From assembly GCF_001921865.1 (NCBI RefSeq), contig NZ_MSCT01000014.1:124001-188000 (forward strand): 64,000 bases of DNA, in the 5' to 3' direction. Every line of letters starts with the position of its first letter. Within the stretch, counting starts at the first letter, position 1. The position numbers and the translations under genes are program-made. Below the pieces are notes generated by a model. The model was not told where the DNA came from, ran no database searches, and was given only the letters and a program-made list of their open reading frames with translations. Shown here piece by piece: positions 1 through 8,200 of the stretch. Source of the DNA: Pseudomonas chlororaphis (lineage in GTDB: Bacteria > Pseudomonadota > Gammaproteobacteria > Pseudomonadales > Pseudomonadaceae).

Positions 1-351
1 ATTGGGCTCCGCCAGGGTCCATCTCAAACCGACTCCGTTGACCCCCGTCAAAAACGTCTCCCGACTAAGACCCACCGCCACATTGGAAGGCGACTTGAAG
101 TATTGAGCGCTCCACCCGGTCGGAAAGAAAATATTGTTGCAACTCATCGCGGCTTTGACTTCGACGGAAGCCAGTACCCCACCAACGGCAAGATCCCGTT
201 GCGCGGTGATCGTGGCCGGCAAGGGAACGCTGACGACAGAGGAGCCCACGGGGCGGCAGACGTCAGCAAGGGCAGCGGCTGAGATTTGAGGAAACATGCC
301 GCCTGGAATGATAAGGAATACCGCCAACCTACTGAGTCTGCACGCGTTCAA
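1..351 (-). CDS. Fimbrial adhesin-like protein, N-terminal part (runs off the window)
   Basis: An open frame on the minus strand enters from the left edge and can start at TTG (349-351). A strong AGGGGG ribosome site lies about 7 bases upstream of that TTG, and a stop codon lies upstream at 379-381. The first ~28 residues form a signal peptide (hydrophobic run AVFLIIPGG, cleavage near SAAALA). The mature part begins DVCRPVG and contains VSVPLPATIT, a second cysteine (AAMSC) and TGVNGVGLRW. This spacing of cysteines and the G(V/I)GLR segment are typical of chaperone-usher fimbrial tip or minor subunits. The product would be exported through Sec and assembled by an usher. The alternative ATG at 295-297 would remove the signal peptide. 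Only 117 codons are visible, so length and subtype cannot be judged. Confidence 0.6.
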   Translation of the reverse strand, partial: MNACRLSRLAVFLIIPGGMFPQISAAALADVCRPVGSSVVSVPLPATITAQRDLAVGGVLASVEVKAAMSCNNIFFPTGWSAQYFKSPSNVAVGLSRETFLTGVNGVGLRWTLAEPN

Positions 352-586
352 TAGAAGCCCCCTAAACCGAAAATATAATTATTCGAGCGAAGGATTTTGA
401 CTGGCCATTCCTACAACAGATATCAGACTTATCCGAAAGAAATCTTCATTTTTCACAATCATAAAATGTTCATTTGACAACTTCCGCCACGGTCACTAAA
501 GCCACCATTCAGGTACCGGTTGCCGTCTGCTAACGTCAGCCCGACGCGCCTTGCCGCTCCGCTCAGCCACCACCCTGGACCTCGAC
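352..586. promoter_or_regulatory. Divergent intergenic region between the fimbrial gene and a methyltransferase gene
   Basis: About 235 bases, AT-rich between roughly 365 and 485 and GC-rich afterwards. It separates two divergent genes and must hold their promoters. I see no repeat, no clear -35/-10 pair and no small gene. Confidence 0.4.
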
Positions 587-1258
587 ATGCCCACTCCCGA
601 ATCCGCTCTGCTGCACAGCTGGCAACACAACGCCCAGGCCTGGATCGACGCGGTCCGCGGCGGCGCCATCGCCAGCCGCGTCGAGGTCACCGACCAGGCC
701 ATTCTCCTGGCGGCGCTGAGCCGTCAACCCGAACGCGTGCTCGACCTCGGCTGCGGCGAGGGCTGGCTGCTGCGGGCCCTGGCCCAGCGGGGCATCGAGG
801 CGGTCGGCGTGGACGGCGACGCGACGCTGGTCGAGGCGGCGCGGGCGGCGGGCTCCGCGCCGGTGCACCTGGCCAGCTATGAGCAACTGGTCGAGGCCCG
901 GGTCGACATCGGCCGCGGCTACGACCTGATCTGCGCCAACTTCGCCCTGCTGCACCAGGACATCATCCCGTTGCTGGCGGCCCTGCACGCCCTGCTCGCC
1001 CCCGGCGGCGCGCTGACGATCCAGACGCTGCACCCCTGGGCCGCGGCAGCGGGCGACTATCAGGACGGCTGGCGCGAAGAAACGTTCGCCGGGTTCAAGG
1101 GCCAGTGGCAGCCCATGCCGTGGTACATGCGGACCCTCTCCAGCTGGCTGAATGCCCTGGACATGGCGGGCTTCCGGCTGGCCGCCCTGCAAGAGCCGCA
1201 GCACCCGCAAAGCCCCGTGCCGCAATCGTTGTTGCTGGTGGCCGAACCGCGAAGCTAG
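587..1258 (+). CDS. Class I SAM-dependent methyltransferase
   Basis: A 223-residue protein starting MPTPESALLHSW. The frame is also open from a TTG at 551, but the ATG at 587 gives the natural N-terminus. The SAM-binding motif I, VLDLGCGEGW, lies near residue 55, followed by an acidic loop (VGVDGD) and a motif IV-like stretch (YDLICANFALL), so this is a Rossmann-fold methyltransferase of the methyltransf_11/25 type. The substrate cannot be read from the sequence. It faces the TrmK-family gene with a 12-base gap, so the two genes converge. Nothing suggests truncation. Confidence 0.75.
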   Translation: MPTPESALLHSWQHNAQAWIDAVRGGAIASRVEVTDQAILLAALSRQPERVLDLGCGEGWLLRALAQRGIEAVGVDGDATLVEAARAAGSAPVHLASYEQLVEARVDIGRGYDLICANFALLHQDIIPLLAALHALLAPGGALTIQTLHPWAAAAGDYQDGWREETFAGFKGQWQPMPWYMRTLSSWLNALDMAGFRLAALQEPQHPQSPVPQSLLLVAEPRS

Positions 1259-1270
1259 GCCCGCGTAACT

Positions 1271-1966
1271 TCACGCCAGCAGTTCGACGATCCACTCGAC
1301 CTGGCGGGCGAGGTCTCGGGCCTTCTGTTCGGGCACCGCCTGCCCCATCCGCGCGAACTGGCCCAGGGTCTTCTGCTTGAGGCGCAGCAGGCGCTGCCAC
1401 TTGGCCAGGAAGACCGGGCTGCGGGCCTGCATCTGCAACGGGCCGAAGTACAGCTCCTGGTCGGTATAACTCACCTGCCCGGCGCGCTCGGCGACGATGA
1501 TTTCGTAATAGAAGCGGTTTTCCCGCAGCACGTCCTCGAAGAGGATGCGGTAGCCGTGGTCCATCAGCCATTGGCGCAGCGGCTGCTCGCCGCCGTTGGG
1601 TTGCAGGATCAGGCGCTCATCGCCGCGCAGATAGGCTTTGCCGCTGTCGAGGATGTCGCGAATCGTCTCGCCGCCCATGCCGCACAGGCTGACCGCGGTG
1701 ATGCCGTCCGCCGGCTCGATCGCCGCCAGGCCGTCGGCCAAACGCACGCTGATGGAGTGTTCCAGGCCGCTGTCGCGCACGCTGCGTTCGGCCGCGTGGA
1801 ACGGCGTCAACGCCACCTCGCCGGCCACCGCGGCGGCGATGGCACCACGGCGCAGCAAGGCCACCGGCAGGTAACCGTGATCCGAGCCGATATCGGCCAG
1901 GCGCGCGCCGGCCGGCACCTGCGCCGCCACGCGCTCCAGGCGTATGGATAATGTCTGTTGGTTCAA
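1271..1966 (-). CDS. tRNA (adenine(22)-N1)-methyltransferase, TrmK family
   Basis: A 231-residue protein. It carries the SAM motif LADIGSDHGYLP near residue 22 and the family-specific segments VSLCGMGGETI and LILQPNGGEQPLRQWL, followed by ENRFYYEIIV. These are hallmarks of the TrmK/YqfN family, which methylates N1 of A22 in bacterial tRNA using S-adenosylmethionine; the exact tRNA target in pseudomonads is an inference. Translation appears to start at TTG (1964-1966), because no ATG or GTG precedes motif I and an AAGGGG ribosome site lies 6-7 bases upstream. The gene converges on the methyltransferase ending at 1258. Confidence 0.8.
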   Translation of the reverse strand: MNQQTLSIRLERVAAQVPAGARLADIGSDHGYLPVALLRRGAIAAAVAGEVALTPFHAAERSVRDSGLEHSISVRLADGLAAIEPADGITAVSLCGMGGETIRDILDSGKAYLRGDERLILQPNGGEQPLRQWLMDHGYRILFEDVLRENRFYYEIIVAERAGQVSYTDQELYFGPLQMQARSPVFLAKWQRLLRLKQKTLGQFARMGQAVPEQKARDLARQVEWIVELLA

Positions 1967-2116
1967 CGGCCGCCCCTTTTGTTACGAACGTCCAGCGCCT
2001 ACGGCCGGATCGGGGCGCGATTCTGTCGGGCAATGCCGAGCATTTCAAATATTTGCGACCGAAGCCCCGGCGCGGCGCTCGCCAATCCGCCCGCGCCGTC
2101 CAGCGCTGGGGGCGAT

Positions 2117-2608
2117 CTAGAGCGCCAGCACGAAGCCGCTTTCAGGGCCCTGGCTGTGGTTGCAGGAGGGCGAGAAGCCGCAGCGCACCAGGACTTTTTT
2201 CGAGCCGATATTGTCCTCGTAGACGTAAGCCACCAAGTGGCTCAGCGCCCAGCGCAGCCGCGCCTCGTGGATCAGCTGTTGCAGCGCCAGGGTCGCGAGC
2301 CCCTGCCCGCACGCCTGCTGGTCGATCCGGTAGCCGACCTCGGCGCAGCGCTGCTGCGGGTCGATGTCTTTCAAGTTGGCCCGGCCGACGATATTCCCCT
2401 GCGAATCCTCGATCACCAGCGGGTGCCAGGTGCCGGCGGCGAAACCGGCCAGGTACGTCTCAATATGCTCGGCGACCCCCTGTGGCGAATAAAACCCAGG
2501 GGCACGCGCGTCGATCTGCGACTCGAACCACTGGCGATTACGCACCTCGAACGCCAGCAAGGCTTCGGTGTCGGCGCTGTGCAGCGGGCGAATGCTAAAG
2601 GACGTCAT
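2117..2608 (-). CDS. GNAT family N-acetyltransferase (RimJ/RimL-like)
   Basis: A 163-residue protein starting MTSFSIRPLHSADTEAL. The acetyl-CoA binding motif A region reads EVGYRIDQQACGQGLATLAL, and the C-terminal motif B region reads YEDNIGSKKVLVRCGF. Both are typical of RimJ/RimL-type acetyltransferases that acetylate alpha-amino groups of proteins or small molecules. A GGAG-type ribosome site sits upstream of the ATG at 2606-2608. It lies downstream of, and in the same direction as, the ABC ATPase gene, but a strong hairpin (2674-2700) separates them, so it is probably its own transcription unit. The substrate is unknown. Confidence 0.8.
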   Translation of the reverse strand: MTSFSIRPLHSADTEALLAFEVRNRQWFESQIDARAPGFYSPQGVAEHIETYLAGFAAGTWHPLVIEDSQGNIVGRANLKDIDPQQRCAEVGYRIDQQACGQGLATLALQQLIHEARLRWALSHLVAYVYEDNIGSKKVLVRCGFSPSCNHSQGPESGFVLAL

Positions 2609-2673
2609 CCCTCACTCTCCTGTGATTCAGGTCGAAAGCCGGCGCAGGCGATTGCCCACTCCAACGTTGCTGG

Positions 2674-2700
2674 CCTGTCGTTGCCGAGGGCAACGACAGG
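2674..2700. terminator. Perfect 12-bp hairpin downstream of the ABC ATPase gene
   Basis: The sequence CCTGTCGTTGCC, a GAG loop and GGCAACGACAGG form a perfect inverted repeat. It lies between the end of the leftward ATPase gene (2792) and the start of the leftward GNAT gene (2608). No T-run follows on the minus strand, so it may stabilise or process the 3' end rather than act as a classical intrinsic terminator. An operator role is possible. Confidence 0.5.
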
Positions 2701-2791
2701 CGCGCGCCAAACATCCTGCTTTCTTCGCGCCCGCGCAACGTTTATGTGCGGGCCCCAAGCACCTGGGACAACGTGCCACGCGCCCGGCGGC

Positions 2792-3592
2792 TCAGGCGTG
2801 GGCAAAACGCCGGACGCTGTCGCCGGCCACCTGGCGCACAGTACCGCTGGCCTGCACCGCGGGCTCCGTCGCTTCCACGCCCAACAGCCGCAACAGGCGC
2901 GCGCGGATCGCCTGGAAACCTTCCTGGCCGGTATCGCGCGCGCGCGGCAGGTCGATGCTCAGTTGCTCGGCGATCCTGCCGTTGGCCAGCACGATGACCC
3001 GGTCGGCCAGGAGGATGGCTTCGTCCACGTCGTGGGTCACCAGCAGCACCGCCGGGGTGTGTTTGCGCCACAGGTCGATGATCAGCCGGTGCATGCGGAT
3101 CCGGGTCAGGGCATCCAGCGCGGCGAAGGGTTCGTCGAGTAACAGCAGCTTGGGCTCGCGCACCAGGCCGCGGGCCAGCGCCACCCGCTGGGCTTCGCCG
3201 CCCGAGAGGGTCGCCGGGTAGGCTTCGAGCCGATGGGCCAGGCCCACTTCGGTCAGGGCCTGCACCGCGCGGGCGCGGGCGTTGGGGATGCGCAGGCCGA
3301 GAATCACGTTCTTCCAGGCGCGTTTCCAGGGCATCAGCCGCGGCTCCTGGAACACCGCCGCCCGGGCCTTGGGCACCCGCAACTGGCCGCTGTCGATGCT
3401 GTCGAGCCCGGCCAGGCTGCGCAGCAAGGTGGTCTTGCCCGAACCGCTGGCGCCCAGCAGCGCGACGAATTCCCCCGGCGCGATGTCCAGGTCCAGGCCG
3501 TCGATCACCCGCTGCTCGCCGAACTGGCGCACCACGTTGCGCAGTTGCACGGGCGCGGGTTCAGGGGCGTTCACACGCTCGATGCTCGACAT
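2792..3592 (-). CDS. ABC transporter ATP-binding protein, SsuB/TauB-like (aliphatic sulfonate type)
   Basis: A 266-residue ATPase with Walker A GASGSGKTT (about residues 49-57), Q-loop VFQEPRLMPW, signature LSGGEAQRVALARGL, Walker B LLLLDEPFAALD and switch histidine VTHD. The QEPRLMPW segment and the overall length match the nitrate/sulfonate/taurine import ATPases. It follows the permease gene with a 1-base gap (permease stop 3594-3596, ATG 3590-3592), so the two are co-translated. With the permease it would energise import of the ligands captured by the two substrate-binding proteins encoded at 10541-11530 and 13592-14617. No substrate-binding protein is encoded in this leftward unit itself. 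Sulfonate specificity is inferred from context. Confidence 0.85.
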   Translation of the reverse strand: MSSIERVNAPEPAPVQLRNVVRQFGEQRVIDGLDLDIAPGEFVALLGASGSGKTTLLRSLAGLDSIDSGQLRVPKARAAVFQEPRLMPWKRAWKNVILGLRIPNARARAVQALTEVGLAHRLEAYPATLSGGEAQRVALARGLVREPKLLLLDEPFAALDALTRIRMHRLIIDLWRKHTPAVLLVTHDVDEAILLADRVIVLANGRIAEQLSIDLPRARDTGQEGFQAIRARLLRLLGVEATEPAVQASGTVRQVAGDSVRRFAHA

Positions 3593-3593
3593 A

Positions 3594-4478
3594 TCAGTTC
3601 CTCACGAAAGATGGGCGCCAGGCCAGGGCAAAACGTTCCAGGGTGCGGATCAGCCCGTCGATCAACAGGCCGAGGACGCTGTAGATCAACAGGCAGATCA
3701 CGATCACGTCGGTGCGCATGAAGTCGCGCGCGTCGCTGGCCAGGTAGCCGATGCCGGCCGTGGTGTTGATCTGCTCGACGAACACCAGGGCCAGCCAGGA
3801 GATCCCCAGGGAGTAGCGCAGGCCGACGAAAAACGACGGCAGCGAGCCCGGCAGGATCACGTGCCAGATCAGCTCGCGGCGGCTCAGGCCCAGGGTGTTG
3901 GCGGCCTCGATCAGCTTGGGGTCGATGTTGCGGATGCCGGCGAACAGGTTCAGGTACACCGGGAAGGTGGTGCCGGTGACGATCAGGGCGATCTTGGTGA
4001 ACTCGCCGATGCCGAACCAGAGGATGAACAGCGGCACCAGGGCCAGCGAAGGGATGGTGCGCAGCATCTGCATCGGCGAATCGAGCACCACCTCGCCGCG
4101 TTTCGACAGGCCGCTGATCAGGGCCGCGACCACCCCGAGGCTGACGCCGATGCTCAGCCCCACCAGCGCCCGCTGCAACGAAACCAGCAGGTGCCGGCCC
4201 AGCTCGCCCGAGGCGATCATGGCCCACAGCGTGCCCCCGATCTGCGACGGCGCGGCGATCACCCGCTGCGGAATCAGCCCCCAGCGCGAGGCCAGTTCCC
4301 ACAGCAACAGCAGCACGATCGGGCTGAGCAGGCGCAACAGGACGTCGGGGGTGCGCCAAGTGCGCAACCAGTCGGGGATCAGCCGCGACGCCCCCGAGCC
4401 GGCAGTGCCGGGACGAGCGGCCTTGTCCACGGAAAACGAACTGCTGGCGCTCGGCGGATCGAAGGTCTTTTCGCTCAT
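3594..4478 (-). CDS. ABC transporter permease, SsuC-like
   Basis: A 294-residue inner-membrane permease with about six transmembrane segments (for example LLSPIVLLLLWEL, GLSIGVSLGVVAALI, IALIVTGTTFPVYLNLF, VIVICLLIYSVLGLL). It has the cytoplasmic EAA loop EAANTLGLSRRELIWHVILP that docks the ATPase, as in SsuC/TauC/NrtB permeases. The frame extends upstream to 4538, but the ATG at 4476-4478 has an excellent ribosome site (GAGGAAGGAAG) and is preferred. It is first in a two-gene leftward unit with the ATPase. The ~45-residue cytoplasmic N-terminal tail rich in Ser, Ala and Pro is normal for the family. Confidence 0.85.
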   Translation of the reverse strand: MSEKTFDPPSASSSFSVDKAARPGTAGSGASRLIPDWLRTWRTPDVLLRLLSPIVLLLLWELASRWGLIPQRVIAAPSQIGGTLWAMIASGELGRHLLVSLQRALVGLSIGVSLGVVAALISGLSKRGEVVLDSPMQMLRTIPSLALVPLFILWFGIGEFTKIALIVTGTTFPVYLNLFAGIRNIDPKLIEAANTLGLSRRELIWHVILPGSLPSFFVGLRYSLGISWLALVFVEQINTTAGIGYLASDARDFMRTDVIVICLLIYSVLGLLIDGLIRTLERFALAWRPSFVRN

Positions 4479-4859
4479 CGGGCTTCCTTCCTCATCGAGG
4501 ACCGGGCGGGAGGCGTCATGCCGCCCCTTTGGATTCATGCTATTCGCATAAAAAAAGCCAGTGAAATTCTTTTTGGGAATAACCTAATATGATTAAAAAT
4601 CAGATAGAACGTTGAGCTGATAAATAATTTGCATAGTAAAGCCGATCGAACCGGGCCCTTCGAGAGGTGTGGCCATGGTTTACTTAAAAATGCGCATTGC
4701 TGATAAATAGATATTTAAATAATCAGTTAATTTAATAATTAACTTAGAACAAAACGGCATTTCACAGCCCGCCCCGCTGCGCCTACTTTCGATGCCACGG
4801 ACCGACCCCCTGCCCGGTGGAGGCTTGTCAGAGCGGCTTACCCCCTAAAGGAATCCACC
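4479..4859. promoter_or_regulatory. Divergent control region between the ABC transporter and monooxygenase genes
   Basis: This 381-base region has no gene and is strikingly AT-rich from about 4545 to 4755, against GC-rich flanks. It must hold promoters for the leftward permease/ATPase unit and the rightward monooxygenase. It contains ATAACCTAAT at 4579-4588, a decamer that recurs upstream of the thiol dioxygenase operon. A loose sigma-70-like pair (TTGAGC near 4612, TAGTAA about 16 bases on) is visible but not convincing. Confidence 0.6.
4579..4588. promoter_or_regulatory. Shared decamer ATAACCTAAT, copy 1
   Basis: ATAACCTAAT is preceded by GGA and followed by an A-rich stretch. The same decamer in the same orientation and setting lies at 8112-8121, upstream of the thiol dioxygenase operon. 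Its position in both control regions suggests a common regulator, such as CysB or the local LysR protein, but no regulator can be assigned from sequence. Confidence 0.35.
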
Positions 4860-5948
4860 ATGAGTATCGAATTCATCGGCTATATCGGCGGCCATCAGTC
4901 GTCGGAGATCCAACCCCGCAGCGGCCCTGTCCTGCAACCCGAATACGTGGAACAGGTCGCCCGCGCCCATGAAGAAGCCGGCTTCGACCGCGCGCTGGTA
5001 GCCTTCCATTCCACCAGCCCGGACAGCACCTTGATCGCCGCCCACGCCGCCAGCGTGACGAAAAAGCTGCAGTTCCTGATCGCCCACCGCCCGGGCTTCG
5101 CTGCGCCGACCCTGGCCGCGCGCCAGTTCGCCACCCTCGATGTGTTCAACGGCGGGCGCACGGCGGTGCACATCATCACCGGCGGCGACGACCGCGAACT
5201 GCGGGCCGACGGCAGCCATATCGGCAAGGACGAACGCTACGCCCGCACCGACGAATACCTCGACGTGCTGCGCCAGGAATGGGCCAGTGAACAACCTTTC
5301 GACTATCACGGCAGCTACTACCAGGTCGAGGGCGCGCACTCGGCGGTGCGCTCGCCGCAACAGCCGCATATCCCGTTGTATTTCGGCGGCTCCTCCGCGG
5401 CGGCTATCGCGGTGGCGGGCAAGCACGCGGACGTCTACGCGCTGTGGGGCGAAACCCTGGAGCAGGTGCGCGACGTGGTGACCCAGGTGCGCGCCGAAGC
5501 GGCCAGGCATGGGCGCAGCATCCGCTTCAGCCTGTCGTTGCGGCCGATCCTGGCGGACACCGAGGAACAGGCCTGGGCACGCGCCGAACGTATCCTGCAA
5601 CAGGCCACGGCCCTGGCCGAACAGAGCGGTTTCGTGCGCCGCGAACCGCCCAACGAAGGCTCGCGCCGCCTGCTGGCCGCCGCGGCCCAGGGCTCGCGCC
5701 TGGACAAGCGGCTATGGACCGGGATCGCCGGCCTGCTCGGCGCCCAAGGCAATTCCACCGCCCTGGTGGGCACCCCGGAACAGGTGGCCGAGGCCCTGCT
5801 CGACTATTACGACCTGGGCATCACCACCTTCCTGATCCGCGGCTTCGACCCGCTCGACGACGCCATCGACTACGGCAAACGCCTGATCCCCCTGACCCGG
5901 CAACTCGTCGCCGAGCGCGAACGCCAGGCGGCGGAAAAAGTGGCCTGA
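4860..5948 (+). CDS. LLM-class FMNH2-dependent monooxygenase, SsuD-like
   Basis: A 362-residue luciferase-like flavoenzyme starting MSIEFIGYIGGHQSSE, with AAAGGA as ribosome site. Features shared with alkanesulfonate monooxygenase SsuD include FLIAHRPGFAAPTLAARQ, NGGRTAVHIITGGDDREL, HGSYYQVEGA, PLYFGGSS and an arginine-rich flavin loop near residue 290. SsuD enzymes use reduced FMN and O2 to cleave the C-S bond of sulfonates, releasing sulfite and an aldehyde. It is close to the usual SsuD length (about 380). It stands alone in its transcription unit, divergent from the transporter genes. No flavin reductase gene to supply FMNH2 is present in the window. Alkanesulfonate is the likely substrate class, but the exact substrate is not readable. 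Confidence 0.8.
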   Translation: MSIEFIGYIGGHQSSEIQPRSGPVLQPEYVEQVARAHEEAGFDRALVAFHSTSPDSTLIAAHAASVTKKLQFLIAHRPGFAAPTLAARQFATLDVFNGGRTAVHIITGGDDRELRADGSHIGKDERYARTDEYLDVLRQEWASEQPFDYHGSYYQVEGAHSAVRSPQQPHIPLYFGGSSAAAIAVAGKHADVYALWGETLEQVRDVVTQVRAEAARHGRSIRFSLSLRPILADTEEQAWARAERILQQATALAEQSGFVRREPPNEGSRRLLAAAAQGSRLDKRLWTGIAGLLGAQGNSTALVGTPEQVAEALLDYYDLGITTFLIRGFDPLDDAIDYGKRLIPLTRQLVAERERQAAEKVA

Positions 5949-6010
5949 ACGGTAGCGCCGTCACCGACCCTCGGCGGCGCCTGCTTGAGCGAGCGCTGCG
6001 CGCTCGTACG

Positions 6011-6100
6011 CAGCCTCGCCGAGGCTCGGCAGCGGCTACGGGTTTTGCGTCAGGGCTGCGACTTGGCACCGCCCTGTAGCCGCTGCCGCAGGCTGCGTAC
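6011..6100. repeat. REP-like inverted repeat (GGCAGCGGCTAC family)
   Basis: The arm GGCAGCGGCTAC (6028-6039) is matched by GTAGCCGCTGCC (6076-6087), with further partly palindromic CAGCCTCGCCGAGGCTC sequence outside. The same arms occur in the two tandem repeats at 28021-28297. It sits between the convergent ends of the monooxygenase and aldolase genes, a typical place for Pseudomonas REP elements, and may act as a transcript end. Confidence 0.65.
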
Positions 6101-6150
6101 GGCTGCGCAGCAGCCGCGAGGGCAGGCCTGGCAAATCGCGCTTCGGGCCG

Positions 6151-6945
6151 TCAGTCCTTATAGCCCGTATCGCTCCGTTCCAGCTGGCGGATCAGCGCGT
6201 CCCAGTGCCGCACGACGCCGGGGCCGTCGCCTTGGCTGAAGACTTCGGCCTGTTTCTCGACCTTGGCCACCACCTCGCGCGGCGGGAAGATCAACTCGGC
6301 ATTGCCCGCCGCCTGGGCGGCGATCTGGATGTTGCAAGCGCGCTCCAGGCCGTGCAGTTGCTGGAACGCGTGCTCGACGCTGATGCCCGCGGTCAGCAGG
6401 CCGTGGTTGCGCAGGATCAATACGCTCTTGTCTCCCAGGTCGGCCACCAACCGCTCGCGCTCGTCCAGGTCCAGGGCCACGCCTTCATAGCCGTGGTAAG
6501 CCACTCGCCCGGAAAAGCCGATGGCGTGCTGGGAGATCGGCAACAAGCCGTCGCGCTGGGCGGACACGGCAATGCCGTCGCGAGTGTGGGTGTGCAGCAC
6601 CGCGTGCAGGTCGGGCCGGGCGCCGTGGATGGCGCTGTGGATCACGTAGCCGGCGTAGTTGATGCCCAGGCCCGTGGGGTCGTCGACGATGGTGCCGTCG
6701 ATGTCGACCTTGACCAGGTTGGAGGCGCTGATTTCGTCGAACAGCAAACCGAAGGCATTGATCAGGAAGTGCTCGTCGGGCCCCGGCACCCGTGCGGAAA
6801 AATGCGTGTAGATGTGGTCGGTCCACTTGAACAGCGCCGCCAGCCGATAGGCCGCGGCCAGTTTCACCCGCACCTCCCACTCTTCGGGGCTGACGCGCTG
6901 GCGGACATTCTTCGAGACGCTGGACAACGGGCTGACGCTGCTCAT
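6151..6945 (-). CDS. Class II aldolase/adducin family protein
   Basis: A 264-residue protein using the ATG at 6943-6945 (MSSVSPLSSVSKN), with AGGA about 10 bases upstream. The frame is open 24 codons further, but that extension looks non-coding. It has the fold's metal-binding pattern: HTHTRDG (two histidines of the metal site), a following NHG, and the N-terminal YTHFSARVPG segment. Class II aldolases cleave or rearrange phosphorylated sugars. The subgroup without clear phosphate motifs often acts on decarboxylation or aldol substrates in accessory pathways, so the reaction here is unknown. It lies just downstream of the LysR gene in the same direction. Placement inside the sulfur locus suggests it processes a carbon skeleton left after desulfurisation, which is inference. 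Confidence 0.75.
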   Translation of the reverse strand: MSSVSPLSSVSKNVRQRVSPEEWEVRVKLAAAYRLAALFKWTDHIYTHFSARVPGPDEHFLINAFGLLFDEISASNLVKVDIDGTIVDDPTGLGINYAGYVIHSAIHGARPDLHAVLHTHTRDGIAVSAQRDGLLPISQHAIGFSGRVAYHGYEGVALDLDERERLVADLGDKSVLILRNHGLLTAGISVEHAFQQLHGLERACNIQIAAQAAGNAELIFPPREVVAKVEKQAEVFSQGDGPGVVRHWDALIRQLERSDTGYKD

Positions 6946-7074
6946 GGCTAGGCTTCCTGGAGGCTCGTAGAGAATCTCCGGCAAGCCTAGGGGAAGGCCA
7001 AACATAATAAAAAGCACATTTTAATCTAAGCTAATTATTATATTTTTTCATGTTAAGCCTTACCCCTTTTGCCC

Positions 7075-7980
7075 TCAGGCAGCGCTCTTGATCTTCTGCA
7101 ACGAACCGGCGACCAGCTTGCCGAAGGCGTCCACCGGCCCTTGCAGGTTGCCGAGGAAATGCGGGTAGATCAGCCACAGGTCCATCACCGGCTTGAAGTC
7201 CTTGAGCGGCATCGCCGCCAGCTGTTCGCGGTGCACGCTGCGCTCGAGCAACGGCCGCGGCACCAGGCCCAGCCCCAGGCCGTCGGCGACCAGACCCAGT
7301 TGCAATTCGGTGCCGAAGGTTTCCAGGTTGACCCGCAGCGCCAGGCCCTGGTCCGACAGGGTGCGTTGCAACCCGGCGCGGAAACCGCAGCCGTCGGGGT
7401 TGAGAATCCAGCCGTTCTGGTAGACGTCGGCCAGCTTGCACGGGCGCTTGGGCAACTGCGCCTTGGCGCAGACCACCACCAGCTCCATCTTGCCGATCGA
7501 CTCGCCGACGATGTTGTCCGGGAAGATCTTGCCGGCCGGGAACAGCGCCGCCGCCGCGTCCAGTTCGCCGCGCTCGATCTTGCCCACCAGCTGGCTGCCC
7601 CAGCCCGTGGCCACCTGGGCGCGCAACTCGGGGTATTCGACGCGCAGGTGCTTGAGGGCGTCGAGCAGCACCACGTCGCCGATGGTTTGCGGCACGCCCA
7701 GGCGCAACAGCCCGGTGGGCGGCGCGTCAGTGGCCACCAGCTCGCGCAGGGCATCCATTTCCCGCAGGATCAGCCGGCACTGCTCGTACACCCGCGTGCC
7801 GATCAGCGTGGGCTTGAGCGGCTTGGTATTGCGGTCGAACAACTCCACGCCCAGGGCCTGCTCGAAGTTCTGCACGCGCCGCGTGATCGCCGGCTGGGTC
7901 AGTTGCAGGGTCTCGGCGGCATGGCTGATGGACTGGCAGCGAATCACTTCGACGAAAGCGTCGATATCGTCAATTTTCAT
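7075..7980 (-). CDS. LysR family transcriptional regulator
   Basis: A 301-residue LysR protein starting MKIDDIDAFVEV at the ATG 7978-7980. The frame extends 15 codons upstream, but this start matches the family. The N-terminal winged helix-turn-helix includes SISHAAETLQLTQPAITRRVQNFEQALGVELFDR over residues ~18-50. The rest is a LysR substrate-binding domain (RLGVPQTIGD through GLGLGLVPRPLLERS). It lies between the aldolase gene, which it precedes in the same direction, and the divergent thiol dioxygenase operon. The usual arrangement would make it the regulator of that operon, probably responding to a sulfur compound. It is not obviously CysB, which has longer conserved flanks. Confidence 0.85.
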   Translation of the reverse strand: MKIDDIDAFVEVIRCQSISHAAETLQLTQPAITRRVQNFEQALGVELFDRNTKPLKPTLIGTRVYEQCRLILREMDALRELVATDAPPTGLLRLGVPQTIGDVVLLDALKHLRVEYPELRAQVATGWGSQLVGKIERGELDAAAALFPAGKIFPDNIVGESIGKMELVVVCAKAQLPKRPCKLADVYQNGWILNPDGCGFRAGLQRTLSDQGLALRVNLETFGTELQLGLVADGLGLGLVPRPLLERSVHREQLAAMPLKDFKPVMDLWLIYPHFLGNLQGPVDAFGKLVAGSLQKIKSAA

Positions 7981-8200
7981 TTGGCCCGCACATAGAGAAC
8001 AGTCGACAAGATGTTTGAAAAGCATAATTCCATTGTGAATATCTGGATAGCCCGGCGCATCTATCGATAACGTCTAACACTATTCACAAGGGTTCTAAAT
8101 TCCTTTCGGATATAACCTAATCATAAAAAAATAGCATATTAAGAAAAATCATTATGCTTAAATCATCAAACCAACTTTTCCCCACGACGATGGAACCGCC
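7981..8200. promoter_or_regulatory. Divergent control region between LysR and thiol dioxygenase genes
   Basis: 220 bases, AT-rich from about 8085 to 8170, separating the leftward LysR gene from the rightward sulfur operon. It contains ATAACCTAAT at 8112-8121, the second copy of the decamer found in the 4479-4859 region, within CGGATATAACCTAATCATA. A LysR binding site would be expected here. I cannot pick a single T-N11-A palindrome with confidence. Confidence 0.5.
8112..8121. promoter_or_regulatory. Shared decamer ATAACCTAAT, copy 2
   Basis: An exact match in the same orientation to 4579-4588, about 80 bases before the thiol dioxygenase ATG and again followed by an A-rich stretch. It may be a common operator or promoter element of the sulfur locus. 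Confidence 0.35.

Noticed and set aside
4479..4859. Sigma-54 promoter for the sulfur genes, as in sfn operons
   Set aside because: No TGGCAC-N5-TTGC element could be found by eye in this region, in 7981-8200 or in 16882-17214.
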